In this document: positions 1-16,000 of the stretch, piece after piece | Position numbering within the stretch: the first letter of the stretch is position 1 | How the letters are laid out: each line of letters begins with the position of its first letter | Assembly (NCBI GenBank): GCA_935421135.1 | Contig: OW285192.1 | Span: forward strand, 1,531,501-1,595,500 | Reading direction: 5' to 3' | DNA length: 64,000 nucleotides | DNA from: Bugulina stolonifera | Taxonomy: Eukaryota; Bryozoa; Gymnolaemata; Cheilostomatida; Bugulidae | Made by a program: the position numbers and the translations under genes | Notes under the pieces: model-generated | Database searches by the model: none | Seen by the model: the letters and a program-made list of their open reading frames with translations, nothing else | What the model was told of the DNA's origin: nothing

Positions 1-853
1 TTACATTCTAGACTGACTAATGTAACTACATAACTTACATAACTACAAGGGTGGTTGTACTGTCCAGGCTGATTCAACATTAGCCATTAGCAGTCTTTAC
101 ATCTGGGGCAGCCCAAAGGAAATGGGAGACCACACTATCCAGATACTGAACGATACATACATGTAGTATTGCTAGTGTGTGGCCCAGGCCACCTTGTGGA
201 AAAAAAGATGCTAGACTATGTTGTCAGGCCTAGTCTATTGGTGGGAGCAGTAGGATAAGGCTATCCAGCACCCCAGGAGAGGACTAGGGTGGGATGAGCA
301 GGAGAGGACTAGGGTGGGATGAGCAGGAGAGGACTAGGGTGAGACGAGTAAAAGAGCTAAGGGTGGTGATAGAACAGACAGCACATGACATGAACTGATT
401 TGCTACCATAATGGATTGCCTCATTCAAGAGTCCAGTCTAGTCCAGCCTTCAAGGCCCTCACTTTGATAAAAAGAGAATGTTGGCCTTTTCATGCAGAGG
501 CCAATGATTGGGGGGGGGGGGGCAGTTGTAGTGTTCCTACATCACTGGAAATCTCTCAGGGAGAGTGCTAAAGGGTGCGGGTACCCAGAAACTATGGAGG
601 GCATCAAAATCTGACGCACTCAGGGCACGTTAAAAAATGATTGAAAAACAAGGAGATAATACATACATGTATTAATGTGCATGATCATCTAAATTGATTA
701 TCACAACATGTATATGCATGATACATGCGCTTGTGGCAAATTAATTATAATAACAATTGTATGTGTGCAGTGTAGCCTACATGTATGTATTCCCAACCAA
801 ACATCTGCCTCAAATTATGGTGAGTGACACAGAGTATTATAGTAAGCTCTTAC
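1..853. other. No gene seen: intron of gene A
   Basis: I see no exon here. It holds a three-copy 24-bp repeat at about 272-345 (aggagaggactagggtggga), a run of 12 G near 510, and AT-rich sequence. The next exon of gene A must lie beyond the left edge. Confidence 0.5.
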
Positions 854-1086
854 CTTGCCAGCCCGGGTCACACGTGCACGTGTATCCACCTAGTGCAGCC
901 TCACAATCACCATGGATACACGGGTTACTTAGACAGTAATCCACCATCCCTTCGCACCTCTTCCCAGTGTAGCCTGCGTCACAGTCACACAGATATCTAC
1001 CAGCTCTGTACCTACAGTCTAGCTGATCCCTACAGCCTGGCTGAGCACAGAGACAGTTGGCATCCGATATCCCTTCATAACACGCT
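854..1086 (-). CDS. Gene A: EGF-like modules (last exon in window)
   Basis: 233 nt, phase 2-1, CLCAQPGC, CDCDAGYTGKRC, VDYCLSNPCIHGDC, CTCDPGWQG. It ends at a good donor, so the gene continues left of the window. Confidence 0.92.
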
Positions 1087-4000
1087 CTACCAACAGATGA
1101 TGTCACATACATAGTGTTACAGTATACAGTAGTAGGGAGGGAAGGGGGTATCTAGAGCACATATGGAAGGAAAGGGTTATCTAGAGCACATGTGGGAGGA
1201 AAGGGGGTATCTAGAGCACATATGGGAGGGAAGGGGTATCTAGAGCACATATGGGAGGGAAGGGGATACCTAGAGCACATATGGGAGGGAAGAGGGTATC
1301 TAGAGCACATATGGGAGGGAAGGGGGTATCTAGAGCACATATGGAAGAGAGCACAACCGTGTGTCTACTTATAGAGAAGGGAGGGGGGCTCTGACACTCA
1401 CCTTTATTATCACACTACAGTCACACTCACATGCTAAATATGAGTGCATACAAACATGTAATACAAGCAGACGTTGCATGTATTATATACACAAAACTAT
1501 AGTAGACGGTGTGTGTTTACTTTATGTCACATGACTGTTTGACTAACCCGTGGTTGCTGCATCCGTTCTGCACACACTCAGCGATATCTCTCTCACACTT
1601 CTTACCGGAGTACCCGGGTGGACAGTCACACTGGAACCCATTAACCAGGTCCAGACAAGTAGCTCCTTGTTGGCAGTGAACGTCTACAGAGCAAACACAA
1701 CTGCACACATTATACAATGTATCATATACTAATGTGCATACGTACTACAAAAACACAACTACGCATATATTATACAATGTATTATATACTGATATGTATA
1801 TGTACTACATAAGACTGTTAGGGGACATTGTATTACTATATACCCATATCCACCTGTTTGACAAGCAGGTGATACTATGGTAGAGTCATCAGGTGATACT
1901 ACAGTATGAGTCATCAGGTGACACAACAGTATGAGTCATCAGGTGATACTACAGTATGAGTCATCAGGTGGTACTACAGTATGAGTTATCAGGTGGTACT
2001 ACGGTATGAGTCATCAGGTGAGACTATGGTAGAGTCATCAGGTGATACTACAGTATGAGTCATCAGGTGATACTACGGTTATGAGTGAGGGTCAATAAAG
2101 TACTGGTCAACTGAAAGTCCAGTGGAGGCTTACCTTGGCACTCATTGATGTCCACTTCACACAATCTTCCAGTATATCCTGGACGGCAGTGACACTGGAA
2201 TGGACCAGAGAGGTCAGTGCAGAGAGAGCCGTGCTGGCAGGGAGAGTTGGAGCACTGTTGTTCATTAACTTCACACCTCAAACCTTCAAGTGTATATGTA
2301 CAGTATGTAAGTATCGACTATAGTAAGTATGTACATGTATATGCAGTAGGTAAGTATGGACTATATGTTAGTATGTACATTGTATGTACAGTGTGTAAGT
2401 ACATGTATGTATGTACAGCATGTAAGTATGTATGTACAGCATGTAAGTATGTATGTACAGTGTGTAAGTATGTATGTACAGCATGTAAGTATGTATGTAC
2501 AGTATGTAAGTATGGACTATAGTAAGTATGTACATGTATATGCAGTAGGTAAGTATGGACTATATGTTAGTATGTATGTACAGTGTGTAAGTACATGTAT
2601 GTATGTACAGCATGTAAGTATGTATGTACAGCATGTAAGTATGTATGTACAGTGTGTAAGTATGTATGTACAGCATGTAAGTATGTATGTACAGTGTGTA
2701 AGTATGTATGTACAGTATGTAAGTATGTATGTACAGTGTGTAAGTATGTATGTACAGCATGTAAGTATGTATGTACAGTATGTAAGTATGGACTATAGTA
2801 AGTATGTACATGTATATGCAGTAGGTAAGTATGGACTATATGTTAGTATGTATGTACAGTGTGTAAGTACATGTATGTATGTACAGCATGTAAGTATGTA
2901 TGTACAGCATGTAAGTATGTATGTACAGTGTGTAAGTATGTATGTACAGCATGTAAGTATGTATGTACAGTGTGTAAGTATGTATGTACAGTATGTAAGT
3001 ATGTATGTACAGTATGTAAGTATCTATGCACAGTATGGACGATATAGCGAGTATTACGTACAGTTTCTGCTTCCTCATAGACTGGGTTCTACACTTACAT
3101 GAATGCAGCTGCTAGAGGGGCGAAGTAACCACCCCACATTTACACAGAACTGATTATACAAACCTTTCCAGCCATCATCACAGACACATTGATAACCATC
3201 TAATAGGTCATAACAGCGACCCTTCCCACAATCCACCGTTAAGCAGTCGTCGACGTTGATTTCACAGTGTCTACCGGTAAACCCAGAGCTACAGGTACAT
3301 TGGTAGCTGCCTGGCAGGTTATGACAGGTGCCCCCATGTGCACAGACCACCTGGTTGATTGCACACTCATCGGTGTCTATGTAACAGTCTTTACCTGCAG
3401 GTACACATGTATATAAAGTCATTACCTGCAGGTACACATGTATATAAAGTCATTACCTGCAGGTACACATGTATATAAAGTCTTTACCTGCAGGTACACA
3501 TGTATATAAAGTCATTACCTGCAGGTACACATGTATATAAAGTCATTACCTGCAGGTACACATGTATATAAAGTCATTACCTGCAGGTACACATGTATAT
3601 AAAGTCATTACCTGCAGGTACACATGCATATAAAGTCATTACCTGCAGGTACACATGCATATAAAGTCATTACCTGCAGGTACACATGTATATAAAGTCA
3701 TTACCTGCAGGTACACATGTATATAAAGTCATTACCTGCAGGTACACATGTATATAAAGTCTTTACCTGCAGGTACACATGTATATAAAGTCATTACCTG
3801 TCTCCCTGTAAGTTAGGTATAATATAGGAGCACATCTAGTATGCTCATCAGTACAGCTTAGTGCATACACACTTATCAATCCACTGATGTGTCTCCCCTT
3901 ACACCTACACCAGACACTTACCGGTGGCAGGAGAGGGGCACTGACAGATGTAGTCACCATCAGGGGTGGATACACAGGTAGCCTGACCATGGCAGGGGGA

Positions 4001-7000
4001 GCTAGCACATCCATCTACCTTAGTCTCACAGTAAGTGCCAGTGTAACCCTCCTCACAGTAACATGTGTACCCCTTGGCCTGCTCCGTCCCCTCACTATGC
4101 CTCATACATAGTTCAGCTACAACAAAGAATGGAATATTGGTTGAAGTACATGTAATACATATCATTGAAATAGCCAAGAGCATGGATGATTCACTGATGT
4201 GTACTTATTTACCAGAGGAGAAATATACAGCAGCAATTAGAATACTCATGTGATATAATTATTGGGTACATAATTGTTGGGCAGAGTTATTTAAAATTAG
4301 TAATAAATATTTGAATAGATGACAGCTGGGATATTATGTTACCCTTGTATTATACACAGCAGGTAAAGTAAACACTGCACTATAATTATTATACTCTATA
4401 ACAGACAATAGTGACTATACCATTTGCTACATGAGAATATTCTAGTGATGCACAATGTACATGTCTTTGTTTGGTAAATCTTTGAACAACCACTGCTGGA
4501 CCCAAACAACATTACATGGAGAGGAAGTCATTGGCTGGCAGAGTAGCCTCATTGGCCAGTCATTGGATACTTGGTACTATTTATTGCTATGACACTACTG
4601 GTCAACACTACCTTCCAAGGGAGGACAACTACCTTTATAACAGAGCTGGTTATGGTTACATTGCCAGTTTTCCAATCTATCCAGGAATATATCATCTAAG
4701 GCTATGTATAGCTTAGAATCCTGGGCTACTGATGTAGATGCTGAGGAGCCAAGTCTCTCAAACTCAAATGAAATCTGTAAATCACAATATTATACAAATG
4801 ACTACGTAGGTGCATGCAAGTGTACAGATAATATAGTATAGTAGAGCACCTGACTATAATATTGGTGAACAGACATGATTATACACATATGTATGCAAAT
4901 TATCTACGTATATGTTATCTAGGTGACATTGTATATACATGTAATGGCATTCATGATTATACTGGCCGACTGTTTGACTGTTTGATGTAGCTAAATGATT
5001 GTATTCATTATAGATACACAATCCTATCTCTAGCAATGTCTAAACAAATACGTATGTAAATCAGTGAATGCTTTCAGATAACCTACATATTATATATCAC
5101 ACAGATAAATATGTCACAACTCCATCAATCAGTAGCATCTGTATCATATTATATAATATAGTGCACATATAGGGTACAGTGTGGGATACTAACAGTGAAG
5201 TCCTGATTGGATAGAGCAAGCACCCGCTCTACTCCAAACCATCTGCTTCCCCTGTCATAATCATTCAACCATAACGTCTTGTAGCTTCCATCCAGGAAAT
5301 GTTGCCTGTTTGAATGACAAATATTGCATATCAACAAACATAGTGTATCACAATTAAAGCAGGTTCAACATAGATTCAGTTTATGGTAGGCTGGTAGTTG
5401 GTACACAAGTACTCCTTAATGCCGGAGTACAAAAAGTAATCTGATGTGAATCATAGATGGAGCTGCACTAACATAGCACTGTTGGGTTTCTGTGACAAAT
5501 TACATGTCATTGTCCAATCGGTGACAGGCATAAATCGCGCATGATGCATGAACAGAAAGCACATAAAATGATATTTATATTATATAAACATAACGTATTT
5601 ACACAATGTGATGCCGATAGTGAACATGTACATTTACTACTGATACACAGTCATTTAAACACATGTACAAGTTGTTCTCTCTCTCAATGTGCAATATTAT
5701 AAACATAGAAAACATGAGAACACAATCCCAAGCAGACAGATGCACAGTCATGTAAATGTAGGGTATTATTCACCTCACATAGAGGACTCCATCTCTGCGC
5801 CCATTGTACATTGCATAGAACAGAACACGTACAGACGCAGGCCCTCTAATCAGCGGTAAGCTAAATGAAGACGTGGACATTTCGGCCATCTTGTGAACAT
5901 CCAAAGTGAGATAATATCCTGTTAAGAGAGAGAACCTCCTGTTATATTACAGGTATTGGAGCACAAGGTAGCTCTATTATTACACTGAAAGGGCAAGTGT
6001 GGGCAAACCTTTACTACTGAAAAAACAAGTGTGAACTAGCCTTTACTACTGAAAGGATAAGTGTGAACTAGCCTTTACTACTGAAAGGATAAGTGTGAAC
6101 TAACCTTTACTACTGATAAAAAGGTAGGTGTGATATTACCTTTACTACTGAAGGGGTAAGTGTGAACTCACCTTTACTACTGAAGAGTAGGTGTGAACTC
6201 ACCTCTACTACTGAAGGGGTAGGTGTGAACTAACCTTTACTACTGAAGGGGTAAGTGTGATCGAAAAGAGGAGCAGCTCCTTCTCCAGGCTCCTCGTCAA
6301 TATTCTCTATAGTCCGATGACTCAGAGATCCCCTCTCCCTGTACCAGGAGGGTGAACCAGTGAAGTTTCCGTCACACATGTTACTTTCAAAGTCACATCC
6401 ACCTTCAAGTACAAATCATTCATTATCCATCTGCTGCCACATCAACCAATAGAGAATAGATAATACTGAATTCCAGACGCCATTAGTGGCAGCCATTAGT
6501 GGGTACCTAAGCATGTTCTACCGTCTCCTCTGAGCTCTCCAGGACATTCACCACATATGAAGTCATCTGCTGGCTGTGTAGAGCTCAATTGGTACCAGGG
6601 TATGTCTATGCACTCAACACCAACAAAACAGCCATTTTTTACACATCCATTGATTTCTAAAGGAGAGAAGCGTATGTTAAGTAGAGATCAGTGAAACTAG
6701 TTCATTCAACTGAAGGTAGACAACTAGTTCTGGTAGCCTCTAACTGCACTAAATAGCTAAGAATTCCCAAGGGAAGCTATCCAAAAGACAACTCTAATGA
6801 TATCTCAAATTTCAGCTAAGGGCTTAGCAGCTCCGCTAGTTATTATACTATAGAGCAGGAAAGAAAAAAATGCACAATGTTGTTACTTCAAATTTTGCTA
6901 AAACAGTAATATGGTTGCAAATCCTTTAAAACCGCTAGAAGCCAGATTCAGCACCAACCTACACATCCCTTCTGTGGCGTACTGGAGTCTCCGCTTCCCT

Positions 7001-10000
7001 CCATCCCATGGGGACATCTCTCACATTCTATCTCATAGCCTGTGTTCCAAGGTCTAAGTGATGCGGAAGGGACGTCTCTACACAGTGACTCATGTGTGAG
7101 AGGGTTAATCCAGCATGTATCATTATACTGGCACCCATTGATCTCTACAGTATAGAACTATCAGTACACTAAATGTTCTCATGGATGTAAAGGTAGACAT
7201 CATTTAGTAGTAAACTGTATACATGTATGTATGACTTACTCTACCATGAGTAGTTGGCACATTCCAGGCATGAAATTATCTTTACGCAGTTCAGTCACAT
7301 GGGTGTACTGTGGTAAGTATGAGTACATCATTGTATCATTACAACTCGTATTACTTACAATAGAATACTATACTACTAGTATATACCTGTACAAACAGCA
7401 GGGTCTATGACCTGCCCATTCACCAAGTATACCGTCTTCTCCCTTCCCAATGTACCCAGCGGACAAGAGGTGCAGTGCACTATGGGAAAGTAGTTACTGA
7501 ATGGCTCACTAGGGGGAGCTAACTCATCACACTGCATTCTGGAGTCACATGGTCTGAAGACTTCGTTGCAGTAGTCAGCATCTAGTTAGAGAGGTCAGTT
7601 ACAGTATTATAATGACTGTCATTTGACCTAGTTAGTTCCTGTATATAGTATTATAATGATTGTCATGTGACCTAGTTAGTTCCTGTTCACCGACTCAAAT
7701 CCAAATTGAAAAACATCACTTGTTTTTTCTCTGTTTGTGCACTTAGTTGAAGGTTGTACGGCTGCAGTGTACGACTGCAGTGTACGACTGCAGTGTACGA
7801 CTGCAGTGTACGACTGCATTGTGCAGCTGCATTGCGCTGTACTGCACATCAACACTATTTACACCCTCCCTATACATATTCTACTCACATGTATAATAGT
7901 GATATCATCTTACCAACACAAGCCTTAGTTACTGGTTGTCTGGTGTAGCCTGAGGCACAGTCACATGTGTATTTGGTAGATGGTGGGGGGTAGTCTATAC
8001 ACACTTCATTCTCACTGCACACATCTTGTTCACAGTAGTCTATATCTGTATAATAGACACAGGGTAGATAAGAATATACTAGCTATACACGTATATAATA
8101 CATGTGCATGTATATACATGTACAGTGTACATATGTATATGGAGAGACTTGCTATGGGGATAACATGTCTCCAGACAACGGAATATCTATATGCATGCTG
8201 AAACACATCACAGCTGTAGCACATCACAGCTGTAGCGCGCGATTGACTTACTAACTTAGTCTATTAGCCTGCAGTGACACGTCCCACTATGACAGAGTAA
8301 AGCTAAAGTCTAACATTACAGTCTATACAGACAGGAAGTCCACCTACTCGTACAACCAGAAGGTCCGTATCCGTCTCCCGTCATCCCTGGCGGACAGACA
8401 CATCGGTAGAGATCGTCTGTCTCAGAGACTAGTAACTCTTCATGCGGTACATCGGTACACGTAGCGTGCAGCCCCGTAGAGTTGCTATCGTTGTAGCACA
8501 GCAGGTCAGACAGGGGAGAAGATAAACACAAATCTATTTCTGTAACAATAGACAATATCTACTGTAGCAGCATAATACCAGAGAATAACATAACCAAACT
8601 ACTGCAGATGGACATACATGTACATGTGCATTTCAGCGAGCTAACAAACTTTCAGCCTTTGAGTGTAGCTCAGTAGCCTAGTGTCACAGAGTGAATGCTT
8701 TACTATTGGTTACTATCTATACAAACCTGTACACCCGTCTCTACCGATACCATCTCCGTACATTCCCCGAGGACATGGTGCACAAATGACATCTGTACCA
8801 TTACTATTTGGGTTCTTTGCTATCATAGAGTCATTGTACGGGACGTCCACACACGTCCCATAACACGGTGTCTGTATACACCCATCTATATCTATGAAAT
8901 AGTCCAATGTTACTATGTATGACATGAATTAAAGGAGAGAATGCATACATTACTACAACCAAGTTAAATGTTATACAAAGTCATGTATATTCTAACCAGG
9001 TGTAGACGATTCTAAACCATTGGCCAACCTTAACATGTACTCCAACCTTAGAATTCATTGCAGTTCATATGAATTTATATCCGACTTGTTGACTAGTTAG
9101 AAGAAATACACCTACTACACGTCATTGGAATGCATGTGATTGGATAAAGTAAAACATCCTAAACAAGCTGTTTACAGAATAATAATTAAATTCATTATCC
9201 TGCTGAAGATGAAGTCTTTGACCTCTACCACTAACTAATTATAAACTATAAGCTCACAATGACCTCTCCTTACCTGCACATGACCTCTCACTAATCGGGT
9301 GCATGCCTAGAGGACAAGCGCATGTGTAATCTCTCTCTGATGTGTAAGGTAGATCACTACACAGCTCGGGGAACATGCAAGAGTTGTTCCCAACTTGACA
9401 TGCGTCTAACTCTGTCAACAGAAGTCATTTTTATATATTCAGTAGATAGAAAGGTTGGCACGGAAAAGAGGAAAAATTATTTGTTGTTTTTACTAATAGT
9501 GACTGTTTAGATGAACCATTACCACATGACAGAAAAGATAACTTCTAAAAATCCAACTCATTGCCAGTATAGTATGAATTGATGAATAAGACAACTCCAA
9601 ACTTAAACCAAACTTCTACAGTTGAAAAACCGTCATTTACAAAAATACATGTGAAAAAGCACCTTATAGAAGAGCAGATAGAGGAAGTAAATACCATCAC
9701 TATGTGAGGATGGTACTACACTCACCGATACAAGAGCTGTTCCCAGCTCCTACACCGACAGTACCAGCGGGGCATATGCAGTTGAACCCATCTAGAGGTA
9801 CGGTATAGTCTACACACTCCAAGGCTATATTATCACATGGATTCCCAGCACAACTATCTATGTTGTTACACCCTGCGGGGCCATACCCACTGCCCGTCAT
9901 GCCTGGTGGACAGGGGCCACAGCTACAAGTGTATTAGAGAATACATAAAGGTAATACAAAATGTATTCACACTACACTATAATTATACTGTATGTATATG

Positions 10001-13000
10001 CCACCCACCTGCCACCTACCTGCCACCCACATGAATATGTACCTGCCACATCTGACATATAGAGGACTGCAACTATTATGGGGACAGCGATACACCCACT
10101 ACTACCTTACCCGAGGCATAATGGATGTATACCGTACACAGTACCCACAGTACACAGTACCTACAGTGTACACAGTACCTACAGTGTACACAGTACCTAC
10201 AGTGTACACAGTACCTACAGTGTACACAGTACCTACAGTACACAGCACCTACAGTACACAGCACAGTACACAGTGCCTACAGTACACAGCACAGTACACA
10301 GTACCTACAGTACATAGCACAGTACACAGTACCTACAGTACACAGCACCTACAGTGTACACAGTACCTACAGTACACAGCACCTACAGTACACAGCACAG
10401 TACACAGTACCTACAGTGTACACAGTACCTACAGTGTACACAGTACCTACAGTGTACACAGTACCTACAGTGTACACAGTACCTACAGTACACAGCACCT
10501 ACAATACACAGCACAGTACACAGTACCTACAATACACAGCACAGTACACAGTACCTACAGTACACAGCACCTACAGTACACAGCACAGTACACAGCACAG
10601 TACACAGCACAGTACACAGCACAGTACACAGCACAGTACACAGCACAGTACACAGCACAGTACACAGCACAGTACACAGCACAGTACACAGCACAGTACA
10701 CAGCACAGTACACAGCACAGTACACAGCACAGTACACAGCACAGTACACAGCACAGTACACAGCACAGTACACAGTACACAGCACAGTACACAGTACACA
10801 GCACAGTACACAGTACAGTACACAGCACAGTACACAGTAATAAATGTCTGAAGGCTGAAAGGGAAGTATTTTCTGCTTATACAAATAAAGATGAAATTGG
10901 AACTTATAATATATTACATAACATACTATGACTTATATACTACATAACATACTATGACTTATGTATTATATAACATACTATGACTTATATATTACATAAC
11001 ATACTATGACTTACATGTTACATAACACACTATGACTTATATATTACATAACATACTATGACTTACATGTTATATATCATATATGACTTACATATTACAT
11101 AAAGTACATGACTTACATATTACATAAAGTACATGACTTATATATTACATAACATACTATGACTTATATGTTATATAACATACATGACTTATATATTACA
11201 TAACATACTATGACTTATACATGTATATTACATAACATACTATGACTTATACATGTATATTACATAACATACTATGACTTATATATTACATAACATACTA
11301 TGACTTATATATTACATAACATACTATGACTTATATATTACATAACATACTATGACTTATATATTACATAACATACTATGACTTATATATTACATAACAT
11401 ACTATGACTTATATATTACATAACATACTATGACTTATATATTACATAACATACTATGACTTATATATTACATAACATACTATGACTTATATATTACATA
11501 ACATACTATGACTTATATATTACATAACATACTATGACTTATATATTACATAACATACTATGACTTATATATTACGTAACATACAGTCATACACTACCTA
11601 ACCAACACTTCCTTCATTACCGAAGATAGTGGGAGGAAGGATAGTCAACTCTGGCCAAATGAGATACAGGTTGTGCATGGAGTTATGCTACCTTGTGTAC
11701 AAAATGCGCTTTTTCTATTGGTGGAATTCAGGCCAATCACAGAGGCTTCTTCGCCAAGGCCCCGCATAAACAATCCATTCATATAAACAATAAATATTAT
11801 CACATTCTTTGCTATGCACAAAAATTAATCAGCGAAGCTAGTATAACAGTCACCCAAAAACCTAGCAGATAGATGGCGGGAAAGTGAATCACGGAACGTC
11901 TGGACCGCCAAATTGAGCATATTTGGACGTACAGGGTATTACCATTGAGTGAATTATCTTTTCTTCCACTATCTTTGATTACGTTAGGCCAATGGGAAAT
12001 GTGTAGAATCCACTCTTTTAAATGACATAGCTGGTACCATGAGCTGATGACTACTACACATTCTAATAAAAACTAGTAGACTATACACATGTATACACGT
12101 GTATAGTCTACTAGTATGTATACATGTATACATGTATTAATAGGTGTATACATGTATACATATATGTGTACATGTAGGCCTATAATACTCACCTGTACTC
12201 CACTCCATCTTCTGTGCGATTCTTGGCAGGTGTGTCAACACATTCTACATCATAAGCTACATTGCCTGGGAACCTATAGCACGGAGGGGGCGTCACAGCA
12301 CAGGCATCATACTCGACACAATCTTTAGCCACTGTACCATTCATCTAGATAGAGATGTATACATGTACATTGTAGAATACAGGCAGTGGTAGTCTCGTGG
12401 TACATACCACTATATAATATGCTAATCCAGGTGATTTGTATAATACCTATGTTGGATTAACCAACAGTATCTAATATATTGGAGTATTCAGCAAACGGAA
12501 CTGAACTCACAACCCAGGTACTACAGGTCTATTTCCTCACCTCTATACCTTCATTGTACTCCTCTATTGTCAATGAATAAGCTGGACCACCCACATAGCC
12601 CGGTAGACATGCACTGCATGTGATCTCAGGTGCTCCCATCAGATCAGGGCCAATAGGTGGATCCCAGTCGGTACAGTTCCTACCGACTCCACACACATCA
12701 TCTGCACATATGTCTATGGGAGGGCACCTGCCCTTCACGCCAGTAGTGTTCTGTGCATAACCAGCATAACACCTGCACATAGCTGTCATACTAGGAGGTG
12801 GCAGGTCTTCACAGAAGGCCTTCTCATCACATGGTGTACGGGACATTGCGCAGAAATCTATATCTGTAGACAAGATAAGCAAGATTATAACATAATACAA
12901 CACACTATGCCTATATATAGTTACTCCTATAAGTTGAGTTACAAAGGCACTAATACATGTATGTATAAATAATAGCTACTTGTATTATATTATAACATTG

Positions 13001-16000
13001 TCACTGTATTCTGGAAGTACTTGCAGGGTACACCGCAGCCCAACCACTACTAAGTGGAGGTGTATTGTATAACATACAGTTAGTACAGGTGTACTAACAC
13101 TGATAGCTATTTGAGGATACACTATGGGTATTAGAATATAGTATACAATCCACTGCTAACCAGGCAAACACTACAGTTGCCATAATTGTTCATATAACAC
13201 ACAGTAAACTACACTGTACATCCAGTCAGAGGTCAGTATCACAGAGTACAACCAATCAGAGGTCAGTATCAGAGAGTACAACCAATCCGAGGTCAGTATC
13301 ACAAAGAACAACAAATCGGAGGTCAGTGTCACAGAGTACAACCAATCAGAGGTCAGTATCAGAGAGTACAACCAATCCGAAGTCAGTATCACAGAGAACA
13401 TCAAATCGGAGGTCAGTGTCACAGAGTACAACCAATCAGAGGTCAGTATCAGAGAGTACAACCAATCCGAGGTCAGTATCACAGACTACAACCAATCAGA
13501 GGTCAGTATCACAGAGTACAACCAATCAGAGGTCAGTATCACAGACTACAACCAATCAGAGGTCAGTATCACAGAGTACAACCAATCAGAGGTCAGTATC
13601 ACAGAGAACATCAAATCGGAGGTCAGTGTCACAGAGTACAACCAATCAGAGGTCAGTATCACAGAGAACATCAAATCGGAGGTCAGTGTCACAGAGTACA
13701 ACCAATCAGAGGTCAGTATCAGAGAGTACAACCAATCCGAGGTCAGTGTCACAGAGTACAACCAATCAGAGGTCAGTATCACAGAGAACAGCAAATCGGA
13801 GGTCCGTGTCACAGAGTACAACCAATCAGAGGTCAGTATCACAGACTACAACCAATCAGAGGTCAGTATCACAGAGTACAACCAATCAGAGGTCGGTATC
13901 ACAGAGTACAACCAATCAGAGGTCGGTGCTGTTACACTGTAATGGGAGAGAACACTGTACAGTGCAGCCAATCAAACAGCAGTACTATACTGTACAGCCA
14001 ATCAGAGAACAAGAAGACTGACCTTGACATTTCTGAGATGTTCTGTTCCGTTGTGTTCCAGGAGGACATGCTCCACAAGTATAGCCTGTGATCACAGAGG
14101 CAGGAGCTGGTAAATCTAGACATTGGAGATTGGGGCCACAAGGTTGGTCCACACACGCGTCCCCATCTATACAGCAGTCCTTAGACCCCACAGGCTACAA
14201 AATTTATCAGTATAGTAGATTGCATATCTAACCCCTCGCCCTCAGAAGATAGAATAGCACGGCATGGAGGGTGTAGAGATGTACAGTATATAGGATAACA
14301 CACTAACCTTAGTTCCATCAATGCATTCAACTGCGGAGGAAGAGACGTAGCCTTCTCCACACTCATCACAAGTATAGCCTTGAATAACACAGATATAACA
14401 GCTCATCACATATTAGGATGGAGGATTAGTTTGAAACGCAGGCAGTGCCTGTTATAGCAAACAGTACAAAGTACTGGTAGCTAAATGTATATCTACGTTG
14501 ATCTCTACAGAGAACCACATACTGTACACATTGATGTCTATACCTGGAGATCCATCGGCATTCTCCTTGACGTCTGCACACTGTTCCGGTCTGCTGCACA
14601 TACTTGGAATACAGCCGTTTTTCTCAAGACATACTCTGCCAGGATTGGCTGCATCTGCATCTTCAGTTCCCTGAGGACAAGCTGAGCAATTAGGGGTGCC
14701 TGCCGGCACCGCCCCTAATGTTAACGGTGCTGGAACTGAGACACATGAGGATTTGTTGTGACACGGGTTCCTATCGGCAGAGCACTCATCTATATCTGAA
14801 ACAGGAAAGGTCTGTCTGTAAGCAAACTAATCTACCATAGTCAGTGTTCAGTATGAAAATGCCTACATACAATGTAAAAACCTTTCTGAAATAACAAGAT
14901 CTAACTTCATATTTCATTGGCCTTGTTTCAAGGAACGATGGAAGACAAAAAAGTTGAGTAGTTGCGCAGCGTCGCTGATATTATATACCATTGCAGACGT
15001 ATCCATTGCCTTCATAGCCTGGGGGACACTGACACAGCCTGTAATTTCCTTGTGGGAGGTCAACACACGACTCCTTCCAGAAGCAAGTATTGGTTTGAGG
15101 AGAACAGGCATCATATCCATCATAACATCTTACAGACAGCAGATAATCTCCTCCAGTGAGATTACAAGGCCTTATCTCTTTCTCACAGTGCCTGTAGCAT
15201 CAAGTTATACAGTGACCTACTAACAAAGTGACCTACTAACACAGTATCCTACTAACAAAGTAACCTACTAACACAGCGACCTACTAACAAAGTGACCAAA
15301 CAAAGTAACCTACTAACACAGTGACCTAATAACACAGTTACCTACTAACACACTGACCTAATTTCAATCCACTTACCCACTGCTACACTCTCTGCCATAA
15401 ACCATACTGGGAAGCTCTACAGGTAAATGCATCTTCATAGGAATTGCAAACCCAGATCTGTAGCCGAGGTTCTTACACACAAATGTAGCCAACCGAGAGT
15501 CTGGATATATACCCGACCCTACTTGTTCTTCAGCACACAATGGGTTAAAGGCAACACACATAGCTTTCCAACCAAGTTGCTCATATACTGTAACTTCTCC
15601 ATAATGACCATGTCTTAGATGAAATAAGTCGTGCTCTGAAACAGACGGGAGTAATTTCATTGGTGACAGAACAAATCACTCAACTTATACATTCTATAAC
15701 GTGTCATCACAGAGTGCACTTCCCCGTACTACTGCTAATATTACACATAATACATGTATTATATTGAGGGAAGTGACCTCTGCTTCTTATACTAGATTAT
15801 GTAATACTAAACTGACATCTTGTAGTCTACAAGGTGCTCATCAACTGCCATGTTGAAAGTGTCTGCAGTGTTGTCAGGCTGATATATAGGGGTATATAGA
15901 GAATCACTCAGGAAGTCAGGTGATCTCCTGGTAAACCAACCCATACAGTATATATTAACATACCATGCTGACAGCTAACTATCACAGGATATCCTGTACC

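Noticed and set aside
10125..10931. Several His/Ser/Thr/Gln-repeat frames
   Set aside because: Microsatellite translations, open in many registers at once.
13326..14021. A 231-codon Ser/Thr/Gln-rich open frame on the plus strand
   Set aside because: Product of a 30-bp tandem repeat open on both strands; intronic.
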